Below are positions 53,601 through 62,561 of a DNA stretch of 64,000 bases, piece by piece (the stretch's first letter is position 1; each line of letters starts with the position of its first letter). The stretch spans positions 1 through 64,000 of the forward strand of contig JANEZZ010000795.1 in assembly GCA_026122225.1 (NCBI GenBank). The letters run 5' to 3'. The translations under genes were made by a program, and so were the position numbers. Origin of the DNA: Heloderma charlesbogerti (Eukaryota > Chordata > Lepidosauria > Squamata > Helodermatidae). The notes beneath the pieces are model-generated. The model did not search any database. It saw only the letters and a program-made list of their open reading frames with translations, and was not told the origin of the DNA.

Positions 53601-53694
53601 AAATTCACGGCCTGAAGATGCAATAATATAAAGAGGGATATAGCGTTAACATGATGAGATCATAATGATATGACACAAGGTGTAGATCTGGCCC

Positions 53695-53925
53695 TAATGT
53701 GATGTAGTGACTAGAGTGTTGGACTGGGAGCTGGGTGATCTGGGTTCTAGTTCCCATTCCGCCATGAAGCTCACTGGTGACTTTGAGCCAGTCACTGACT
53801 CTCAGCCTAACCTACCTCACAGGGTTGTTGTGAGGGTAAAATGGAGAGGAGGAGGACTATGTAAGCCACCTTGGGTTCCTTGCAAGAGAAGAAAAGATGG
53901 GATATATATGTAATAATAACTACAA
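53695..53925 (+). mobile_element. tRNA-derived SINE (L2-tailed family)
   Basis: The best-preserved copy. The A-box-like 'gatgtagtgactagagtg' and B-box-like 'gggttctagttcc' are followed by 'tgactttgagccagtcactg', 'cctcacagggttgttgtgag' and the 'gggatatatatgtaataata' tail. Confidence 0.85.
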
Positions 53926-53939
53926 AATCTCACTGCTGG

Positions 53940-54095
53940 TAGAGTTGATGAATTTTTTAGAGTTTAATATTAGTGTTTATGCTTAATATGTAGAGCTTAA
54001 TTTTTGTGTTTATGTTGTATTGTTATTTTTGTATGTAAATTGCTTTGAGATTTCTTATAAAGAGTGGAATATGAATTTAATAAATTAATTAATCT
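53940..54095 (+). mobile_element. L2-like LINE 3' UTR fragment
   Basis: T-rich sequence ending 'aaattgctttgagatttctt' and 'gtggaatatgaatttaataa' resembles L2-like 3' ends. Confidence 0.5.
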
Positions 54096-54184
54096 TTCAT
54101 GATTGTGGATCCTTAACCCCGCAGGATGAAAATTATTCCAAATTAGCTACTGCAGAGTACAATAACATGATAGGATCTTGGAAC

Positions 54185-54865
54185 GTAGGATCTTGGAATT
54201 GTTGCAGATCACAAGCTGAATATGAGCCAACAATGTGATGTGGCTGCAAAAAAGGCAAAAACTATTTTGGGTTGCATTAATAGATGCATAGCTTCCAAAT
54301 CCCGGGAAGTACTAGTTCCCCTCTACTCAGCACTGGTTAGGCCTCATCTGGAGTACTGTGTCCAGTTCTGGGCACCACACTTTAAGAAGGATGCAGTCAA
54401 GCTGGAGAGGGTTCAGAGGAGGGCAACAAAGATGATCTGGGGACTGGAAACAAAGTCCTATGAAGAGGGACTGAAGAACTGGGCATGTTTAGCCTTGAGA
54501 AGAGAAGACTGAGGGGAGATATGACAGCGCTCTTCAAGTACTTGAAAGGCTGTCACAGAGAGGAAGGCCAGGATCTCTTCTCGATCATCCCAGAGTGCAG
54601 GACACGGAATCATGGGCTCAAGTGACAGGAAGCCAGATTCCGGCTGAACATCAGGAGAAACTTCCTGAGTGTTAGGGCAATACGACACTGGAACCAATTA
54701 CCTGGGGAGGTGGTGGGCTCTCCCACACTGGAGGCATTCAAGACGAGGCTGGGCAGCCCTCTGTCAGGGATGCTCTGACTTGGATTCCTGCATTGAGCAG
54801 GGGGTTGGACTCGATGGTCTTGTAGGCCCCTTCCAACCCTACTATTCTATGATTCTGTGATTGGT
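54185..54865 (+). mobile_element. CR1 LINE 3' half
   Basis: Same subfamily as 39558-40398, opposite orientation. It is coding from 'LNMSQQCDVAAKKAK' (54222-54512) through 'LVRPHLEYCVQFWAP', with frameshifts near 54480. The 3' UTR ends in the CR1 'attctatgattctgtgatt' repeat at 54842-54860. The catalytic palm is missing (5' truncation). Confidence 0.92.
54222..54512 (+). pseudogene. CR1 ORF2 C-terminal fragment
   Basis: 96 codons covering 'GCINRCIASKSREVLVPLYS' and 'FKKDAVKLERVQRRATKMI' before a frameshift ('LKNWACLALRRED') breaks the frame. The continuation is visible in other frames to about 54790. It is not functional. Confidence 0.88.
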
Positions 54866-55184
54866 GCATGTGGAATTAGATCTCAGAGCACTGGTGGTGT
54901 ATACCAAGAGAGTTTTGAAAGTCCCGAAAAGCTTCCGTCTGTTAGGAGATACATGCTAGTTGACCAAGGTAAATTTATGATATCCAAAATATAAATATGT
55001 AGGTGAAAAGGACAGTATGCTTTAAGGGTGTATTTCAAAAAATAGGTCTTCAAAAGGACGTGAAAATTGGAGGATATCATTTTGCGGAACACCCTAAAAA
55101 CCCCATCAAAATTATTAATGGCCTAATTAAACTTCATCCAACTTTAGCCAGAGCCTCCACTCCTACATAAAATCCTGGGTTTGG

Positions 55185-55601
55185 ATGCTCCCATTCATCC
55201 CAGATTGTGTGTTGAAGGGCCTAAACAGCTATTATGGTCAAGCCATGGCGTCTGTGCCGATAAATGGATGGGTGGATGAAGCCAAGCGTTCCTGTGTGAG
55301 AACTCTGGCTGGTTTTGCCCACGGAGATTCATTGTGGCTTTTATCCACTGGCAGAAGAGCCTCACTTAATTTAGCATCCCTCTGTACTGCCACTGTGTGT
55401 TTGGGAGTTGCATCATCTTTCATGTACACCTACTGGTTGAGGAGAAGGCTATGGGACAAGGGATCTTGGATATGTAGGTTCCAAGAGATCAGGGTGCAAT
55501 TAGGTAATTTTAGACTCTGGGCAAGGGTAGGGTGGCCACTTATGAATTGCCAAGAAAGAAAAAAACAAATCACCAAAAAAGAGGACAAAGGGAGGGTGTA
55601 A
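55185..55601 (+). other. Unrecognised 138-codon open frame
   Basis: I do not recognise this frame. A possible internal start at 55245 gives a hydrophobic segment about residues 60-85 ('LASLCTATVCLGVASSFMYT') followed by 'WLRRRL', resembling a single membrane span with positive flank. The last ~25 codons run into a GGGTGGCC transposon end, so the present stop is not original. It could be a retrocopy, an exon or chance. Weak evidence only. Confidence 0.2.
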
Positions 55602-55905
55602 ATTTGCATTAAAATTGCATTTGCTAATGTATATGTGTAGGTGGAAATTTAGGATCATGGTAAATTAAATAGAAATACAATAAATAGTCATATACTGTGA
55701 CCAGGTCACCTGTGTGGCTTGCCTGGTCTGTCTGTTTAGGTGCTAAGTGGCGATGGGCAACAGTTCTTATGGTTCTTTGTCTTTAAACCAGAATTGGAGA
55801 GGGAGGACAGCCCTTTCAATAGAAGTCACCTTCGAATAGAGGGTGGTTCTCTGGCAGCCTTTCAAATATAGGACTATCCTCAGTAAAAGATGACACCTGG
55901 CCACC
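55530..55905. mobile_element. GGGTGGCC-family element, complete copy
   Basis: Starts GGGTGGCC after TA (55528-55529) and ends GGCCACCC. At 376 bp it is almost the same length as the copy at 7751-8129, but in the opposite orientation. It includes the 'ttgcattaaaattgcatttgc' and 'gtgaccaggtcacctgtgtg' blocks. Confidence 0.8.
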
Positions 55906-56239
55906 CTCTGGGTAATTAAGGGTATCATTGTAAGGGGGTTCTTCACTTACTTCAAAATGTGGTAAGTTAGCTCAGCTGCTTTTGGGGGCCCCTCTTGCTC
56001 ATTCTGCTGAGAGTGGCCCTGGTCTTTTGCCCTTAAGTCCGGCCCTGATGGCACTGCCCCAAACCAGCCCCCAAGAAGCAAAATTTTGTTTGCAAAAATT
56101 CAAATTTTGATTCTCATGCAACAGTTCTGATGGCGTTTTCTTTTTATGGATGCTGTTGAATTAAGTGTGAAAGCAAGGGCTCCCCCTCCCCACTGGTTGT
56201 CCCCAGCATCTGTGTTCAGAGGTACACTGCCATTAAGCA

Positions 56240-56368
56240 TGGAGGCTCGATTTGGCTGTCATCAATAACAGCTCTTACTAGAGCTTTTGTACATTAAGTT
56301 TGTCTAATCCCCTTTCAAAGCCGTCTAAGCCAGCAGCCATGATCACATTCAGTGTCAGAGAGTTCCAT
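56240..56368 (-). mobile_element. L3/CR1-clade LINE fragment
   Basis: 'tttgtctaatcccctttcaa' and 'gagagttccataa' resemble the minus-strand L3 region near 37690-37760. A Bov-B copy follows directly. Confidence 0.6.
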
Positions 56369-56751
56369 AAGTTGTTGTTGTTCAGTCGTTAAGTCGTGTC
56401 CGACTCTTTGAGACCCCATGGACCATAGCACGCCAGGCCTTCCTGTCCTCTGCTCTCTCCTGGAGTGAGCTCAAGTTCATCTTCATTGCATCAGTGATGA
56501 TATCTAGCCATCTCATCCTCTGCCATCCCCTTCTCCTTTTGCCTTCGATCTTTCCCAGCATCAGGGTCTTTTCCAGGGAGTTTTCTCTTCGCATTAGGTG
56601 GCCAAAAGATTTGAGCTTCAGCTTCAGTGTCTGTCCTTCCAATGAGCACTCAGGGTTGATTTCCTTTAGGATGGACTGATTTGACCGCCTTGCAGTCCAG
56701 GGGACTCGTAAGAGTCTTCTCCAGCACCACAGTTCGAAGGCATCAATTCTT
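56369..56751 (-). mobile_element. Bov-B 3' end, 5' truncated
   Basis: Minus-strand Bov-B from the terminal 'gttgttgttcagtcgttaag' to the ORF2 C-terminal region. An 86-codon frame (56382-56642) with 'KLKLKSFGHLMRRENSLEKT' is open to the natural stop. Target duplication is uncertain; 'ttccataa' recurs at 56361 and 56794. Confidence 0.9.
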
Positions 56752-56986
56752 TATGCACATTGCAGGAATGTGTGTACAAGCAAAATTCGAGTTTCCATAA
56801 ATTACTTATGCATGGGATAAGGATGTGTGTACAAGCAAAATTGGAGTTAGTTGAAGTTCTCCAAACTCCACCTCAAATTCTCCACCTGATTCATCCCTGC
56901 TTACTTCTAAGTAGGCTTAAAATCTGTAATAACCACATTTTGGACCCACCCATTCTGCTTTTGGCCCCACCCACAGATGGAATGTG

Positions 56987-57175
56987 CAGTGGAGGCTGGT
57001 GGCTCCGATGTCAGTGGGGCGGTGAATCAGCTCCAGGTTTCAGTTCAATCCGAACTCTAAAGGAGCTAGAGGTGCAGAGCACCTTGGAGAGCTCCTTTAG
57101 AGTTCTGACTCATTTTGATGGAAACCCAGCGTGATTTCACTGCCCTACTGACATCAGAACCACCAGTGTCCACTG
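56987..57175. mobile_element. hAT-like foldback, family C, copy 2
   Basis: 189 bp with the same termini and arms as 44538-44756 ('cagtggaggctggtggctcc', and its inverted end). Flanked by GGAATGTG (56979-56986) and GGGATGTG (57176-57183), an 8-bp duplication with one mismatch. Confidence 0.85.
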
Positions 57176-57254
57176 GGGATGTGGCCTCCGTGACCTTTCC
57201 CAGATAGGAATTTAGCGCTTGGACTGAAAAAGGGTCCCCATCCCTGGAATAGAT

Positions 57255-58209
57255 CTTTTGGAAGCAGCCAAAGATGTAGATTGCTATTTCAAATTAATAT
57301 GAGGAATTCAGCTACCCCACAGTTCTTCCACTCTATTTGATTCTCCATCTAGTGTTTGTCCCACTAGTAGACAGGCCTTCTTTTTCCTGACCTCTATGTG
57401 AGGTTTCCCACCCACACAAAAAGCCAAATTGGCTGTCTGCTTCCCTCATGGAGATGGTGTCAATTTTCAGCATTCCGTAATGGCCTTTAGCTTAGAATGT
57501 TTGTGAACGTTCTGTGGTGGTAGTGGTGGTTCATGAGCTCCGTGCGAATAGCCTGCCTAACCTATGTGATACAGCTGACTGGCTCAGAGCAGTATCCAGG
57601 AAACATAGCCACAGTCTTTTCTTCTCAAGGAATCGTTGGCTCTGATCTGTGTCCCACAAAGAAAATGTGTTCCTGTCTTGTAAAGAATGTATCTGGTCTC
57701 GTAGTAATAAGCAAAGGAATGAATTGGGAGGGGATGGGGTGATAGAATAAGTTGGCTTCCCTCCATCCTGCTGTTCAGCATTCCCTCTTCTCTCTGTCCA
57801 AACCAGCCTTCCCCCGGTCCTGTTTCTCTCCGTCTTTCCAATACGTGACCTCATCCTTTTCTCCGGGAAATAATCACGGCAAACACCGTTGGGGGCATTA
57901 GGGTGGAGACAGTCTGTGGGGAAGGGGGCCAATGCAGGGTAAAGAAAAGGCGGGGGGGTAGGCGGACAGTGTCTGGAGCAAGTCACGGAGAGGACAGGTG
58001 TCGAGTTCAAGTGGTGCTTCATTGGGCAGAACAAAGGCTCGGGCAACAATGGAGAGAGGGAAGTTTTAAAAAAAGTGTAGCTGTGAGAGGATACACTCAT
58101 GCAGCCACTTCTGCACGTGGCAGCCTGGCAGTGTGGATTGATTTGGTCAGGTGGGCTTTGTTATGTGGATGTATTCTCTGCCATCAATGTTATATAACTG
58201 GCCTTATTT
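57255..58209. other. No recognised gene
   Basis: 'ctgaaaaagggtccccatccctg' at 57225 may be a hAT-like right end. A 189-codon minus frame (57531-58100) has low-complexity composition and overlaps other frames, so I do not call it a gene. Confidence 0.35.
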
Positions 58210-58336
58210 ATTTATAGCAGGGGTGGGCAGCTTCGGGATTTCTGGGAGGGGGCATTTTTGGTCCCTGGACACACACACATGGCAAGGGCTGCGTGCGCAC
58301 GCACACACACACACACCTCTGTGGCCACTGAAAAAT

Positions 58337-58488
58337 TAAAACAACAACCCTGTGAGGTGGGTTGGGCTGAGAGTCTGTGGCTGGCCCAAAGTCACCCATT
58401 GAGCTTCCATGGCCAAGTGGGGACTAGAACCCAGATCTCCCAGCTCCCAGTCCAACACTCTCATCGCTACACCACACTGGCTCTCATA
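58337..58488 (-). mobile_element. tRNA-derived SINE (L2-tailed family), short tail
   Basis: 'ccctgtgaggtgggttgggct', 'caaagtcacccattgagctt' and the head 'cgctacaccacactggct' identify it. The 3' tail is truncated. Confidence 0.75.
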
Positions 58489-58517
58489 ATGGCATCCATG
58501 GAGCTATGGCATATCAA

Positions 58518-58650
58518 AAGGGTCAACATTAGCTTATTTCAAAGCTAAATATGACCCTTGGTGCTCCGTAGCAGCTAAGGAGCACTAAAAGGGTCAAATT
58601 TAGCTTGTAAAAAAAGCTGAATTTGACCTTTTGGTGCTCTGTAGCACTAC
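58518..58650. repeat. Tandemly duplicated hairpin unit, ~70-bp period
   Basis: Hairpin 1 ('aagggtcaacattagctt' with 'aagctaaatatgaccctt', 58518-58559) and hairpin 2 ('agggtcaaatttagctt' with 'aagctgaatttgacct', 58588-58632) are each followed by 'tggtgctc.gtagca'. Confidence 0.85.
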
Positions 58651-58778
58651 AGAGTCTTTTTTGTGTGGAGGGTTTTTCAAATTTGGGGGACAGTGGGAGG
58701 TGGCTGGGGCACCACAGTGGTGGTAGAGGGGGCCACATGCAATCTGTGGGCTGCGTGTTGCCCACTCCTGATTTAAAG

Positions 58779-59250
58779 TATTTTTATCCCACTTCCTAGC
58801 CAAAAGGTTTCCTGGAATGGCTTACATATAATCAGTAAAACAAGACAGTTCCTGGGTTACAGTCTAAAAGGACACAACACACAAGGAAAAAGGAATAGGG
58901 AGGGAAGAGGGAAAAATATAAGTCCCTCAGCAGGGCTTGTGGAATGGCCCTGAGTCCCCCTTTCATCTTCCTCTAAACAGCCTGCTGCAATGGCCTTCTG
59001 CACACATGTATACACTTCACACATTTCATTGAATACACATGGGGGGAGCGGGATTGTGTCTGCTGAACGGACTCTGGTCCTATATAGATGTTCAGCAGCC
59101 GGGTCGCATGTTGAATGCGACACTTTGTATGTGCATAGACTCTTTTGTGGATTACGCTGAATGTCCACATATGGGATTCCACTCCCTTCTATGCACATTC
59201 AAGGTAACGTGCAAAGAATTCTATGGTGTTCAGAAAAGACCACCTTCTGA
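58779..59250. other. No recognised feature
   Basis: No repeat family or gene is recognised. Frames on both strands at 58857-59198 lack domains. Confidence 0.4.
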
Positions 59251-59660
59251 TTTTGTTGTTGTTGTTGTTCAGTCGTTCAGTCATGTCCGACTCTTCGTGA
59301 CCCCATGGACCATAGTACGCCAGGCCTTCCTGTCCTGCGCTCTCTCCCGGAGTGTGCTCAAGTTCATCTTCATTGCATCGGTGATGCTATCTAGCCATCT
59401 CATCCTCTGTCGTCCCCTTCTCCTTTTGCCTTCAGTCTTTCCCAGCATCAGGGTCTTTTCCAGAGAGTTTTCTCTTCGCATTAGGTGGCCAAAATATTTG
59501 AGCTTCAGCTTCAGTGTCTGTCCTTCCAATGAGCACTCAGGGTTGATTTCCTTTAGGATGGACTGATTTGACCTCCTTGCAGTCCAGGGGACTCGTAAGA
59601 GTCTTCTCCAGCACCACAGTTCGAAATCATCAATTCTTCGGTGCTCAGTCTTCCTTATAG

Positions 59661-62420
59661 GATGAGGGTGCAGACCTGGCATGTATTACGGAGACCTGGC
59701 TGGCCGAGGCTGCTGCTCCAACCCTTGCAGCCATGTGTCCAGCTGGATTTTCATATGCACAGCAGCCGAGGGCTGGGGATCGGGGAGGGGGAGTGGCTGT
59801 TATCTACCGAGAGTCCTTGGTCTTCACCAGACCCCCTCTCCGGGAGACCGAGGTTGCTGAGTGCATGTACTGGAGGTTGGGCCCGAAGGGCAGTCTGGGG
59901 ATTCTGCTCGTGTACCGTCCACCCCGCTGCACGACTGACTCCCTGGCCGAGGTGCTTGAGGTGGTCTCTGATGTGCGTGTACAGTCCCCTAACTTACTGG
60001 TGTTGGGAGACTTCAATGTACATTCGGAGGCCATCCTCACAGGAACACCTCGGGACTTCATGGAGACCATGGCCTCCTGGGAGCTGCATCATATTCTAAC
60101 TGGGCCCACCCATGTAGCCGGTCATGCACTAGACCTTGTGTTTGTTTCTGGAGAAGCGGGGAGTGATCTGAAAGTCGGGGGTATATCCACCACCCCCTTG
60201 TCATGGTCAGATCACTATCTGGTGATGTTGGACTTCTCGGTTCCACAACCCCTCCGCAGGGGTGGAGGACCCATTAAAATGGTCTGCCCCAGGCGTCTTA
60301 TGGATCCAGATGGATTCCTGAACGCGCTTGGGGATTCTCTGGGGCATGCCAACGGCCACTCGGTCGAGACCCTGGTGGGTGGCTGGAATGCCGCAATCAC
60401 TGGGGCATTAGGTCGGGTGGCTCCGAAACGCCCTCTCTCCCTGAACAGGGCTCGGACTGCACCATGGTTCAATCCGCGGTTACGAGCTCTGAAACAGGAG
60501 GTGAGACGGCTAGAGCGCCGGTGGCGGAAGTCTTGCTCCAAAGACGATCAGACACGGGCTAGAGCTGTATCTTCAGCCTATCACGTGGCGGTGAAGGCAG
60601 CAAAAAAGGAATATTATGCTGCCTCCATCGCGTCTGCAGAGTGCTGCCCCAGGAGGCTGTTCCAAGTGGTCCGGAGCCTGGTCGGTCCTGTGGCTCCGGA
60701 ACCACTGGAGCATTCTAAGGCCTCCTGTGAGGCTTTGGCAAGGTGCTTTGCAGATAAAATTGATCAGATTAGGTGTGTTACTCTGCACACTGTGGATACA
60801 GTTAGTGAGCAAGAGGCGGCCTGTGGCAAACCGGTTTTGTGGGATCGGTTCCAGCTTCTTCCTCCTGATGAAGTGGACAAGGTGCTTTCATCTGTAAGGC
60901 CGACCACCTGCTTACTTGATCCTTGCCCATCTTGGCTCATTATGAGCTGCAGAGAGAGACAGGGTGAGGGGATCAAGGCGGTGGTGAACGCCTCCCTTGA
61001 GGAGGGAGTGATGCCATCAGCCCTCAAGGAGGCAGTGATAAGACCGCTCTTAAAGAAGCCCTCCTTAGATCCTCAAGTTCTGAACAACTTTCTCCCAGTC
61101 TCAAATCTGCCATTTTTGGGCAAGGTGATTGAGCGGGTGATGGCGGTGCAGTTGAAGGCACACTTGGAAGAAACTGATTATCTAGACCCATTTCAGTCGG
61201 GCTTCAGGCCTGGGCATGGGACAGAAACAGCCTTGGTCGCCTTGGTGGATGATATGAGGAGGGCTCTGGATAGGGGTGAATGCTCCTTCCTTGTTCTCCT
61301 CGACCTCTCAGCGGTTTTTGATACCGTTGACCACGGTATCCTCCTGGACCACCTGGAGGGGTTGGGCATTGGAGACACTGTATTGCGGTGGTTCCGGTCC
61401 TTCCTCTCCGGCAGGTACCAGAGGGTAGCACTGGGAGAGGAGGTTTCGGACCCGTGGCCACTTACTTGTGGGGTGCCACAGGGTTCCATCCTCTCCCCGA
61501 TGCTATTTAACATCTATGTGAAGCCACTGGGGGCTATCATCAGGAGGTTTGGGGTGCAGTGTCATCAATATGCGGATGACACGCAGCTCTACCTCTCATT
61601 CAAATCTTCACCAAGGTTGGCTGTAGAATCCCTGTCCAAATGTCTGGAGACGGTGAGTGGCTGGATGGGGAGGAATAAGCTGAAGCCCAACCCTGACAAG
61701 ACCGAGGTACTTTTGGTGGGAGACAAGAGGAGGCTGGGGGATGTTGACCTGGTGTTGAATGGGGTACGGCTACCCTTGAAAGACCAGGTCCGCAGCCTGG
61801 GGGTCATTTTGGACTCCCAGCTGTCCATGGAGGCTCAGGTGTCAGCTGTGAGCCGGACAGCACTGTATCAACTCCATCTGATACGGCGGCTGCGCCCCTT
61901 CCTTCCCGACCATCTGCTCCCATCGGTAGTACATGCCCTGGTCTCCTCTCGTTTAGACTACTGTAATGTGCTCTACGTGGGGTTACCCTTGAAGACGGTT
62001 CGGAAGCTGCAGCTGGTACAGAACGCGGCGGCTCGCCTGATTAAAGGCAGCCGCTGACGAGATCACATCACTCCAGTGTTGAAGGAGTTGCACTGGTTAC
62101 CAGTTGTTTTCCGGGCCAAATTCAAGGTGTTGGTTTTGACCTTTAAAACCCTATATGGTTCCGGCCCAGCCTATCTTAAGGAGCGCCTCCAGCAACACCA
62201 GACAGGCTGCTTAACAAGATCAGCCTCAGATGGCCTTCTCTCTGTCCCATCAGCCAGGACAGCTAGACTGGTGGGGACGAGGGAGAGGGCCTTCTCTATG
62301 GTGGCCCCCACTCTGTGGAACTCCCTCCCTATGGAACTCCGTCATGCCCCCTCTTTAATGAGTTTCCGTCGTGCATTAAAAATGTGGTTGTTCAGGAAGG
62401 CATTTGGGGTGGGTTAGGGT
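59661..62420 (+). pseudogene. L2-like ORF2 (endonuclease and reverse transcriptase), one internal stop
   Basis: ORF2 of L2/CR1-group LINEs nicks target DNA and copies LINE RNA into it. The frame is open from 59661, before the first Met at 59733. Counted from that Met, motifs are: upstream 'CITETWL' (endonuclease), 'GDFNVH' at 92-97, 'SDH' at 159-161, 'DLSAVFDTVDH' at 524-534 (palm A, first catalytic Asp), 'GVPQGSILSPMLFNIY', and 'YADD' at 613-616. A TGA at 62055-62057 ends the 774-codon frame. The same frame then continues 62058-62417 ('LHWLPVVFRAKFKVL', 'RAFSMVAPTLWNSLP') to the natural stop. L2 is the best fit; another CR1-group clade is possible. Confidence 0.88.
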
Positions 62421-62555
62421 ATTTAAAAAAAAAAAAATTATGGTAAAATTTTATTGTTTTAAATTGTTTTATGGTGGGTTGTACATCGCCCAGAGTGGCT
62501 GGGTGACCAGTCAGATGGGCGATTAATAAATTTAATAAATAAATAAATAAATAAA
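59661..62555 (+). mobile_element. L2-like LINE, near-intact ORF2 region
   Basis: Flanked by TTATAG (59655-59660 and 62556-62561), which also rejoins Bov-B copy 3 correctly. It begins inside the endonuclease domain (5' truncated). It carries ORF2, a short 3' UTR with 'cgcccagagtggctgggtga' and a (taaa)n tail. The same subfamily as 44848-45571. Confidence 0.88.
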
Positions 62556-62561
62556 TTATAG

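Larger units (their letters stand above)
58218..58770. mobile_element. hAT-like element, family E, with inserted SINE
   Basis: The ends CAGGGGTGGGCAGC and GTTGCCCACTCCTG are inverted. The flanks ATTTATAG (58210-58217) and ATTTAAAG (58771-58778) match at 7 of 8 positions. It carries an inserted SINE (58337-58488) and a duplicated hairpin (58518-58632). Confidence 0.75.

Noticed and set aside
57531..58100. 189-codon minus-strand frame
   Set aside because: Composition resembles low-complexity DNA translated by chance; no domain, and overlapping alternative frames.
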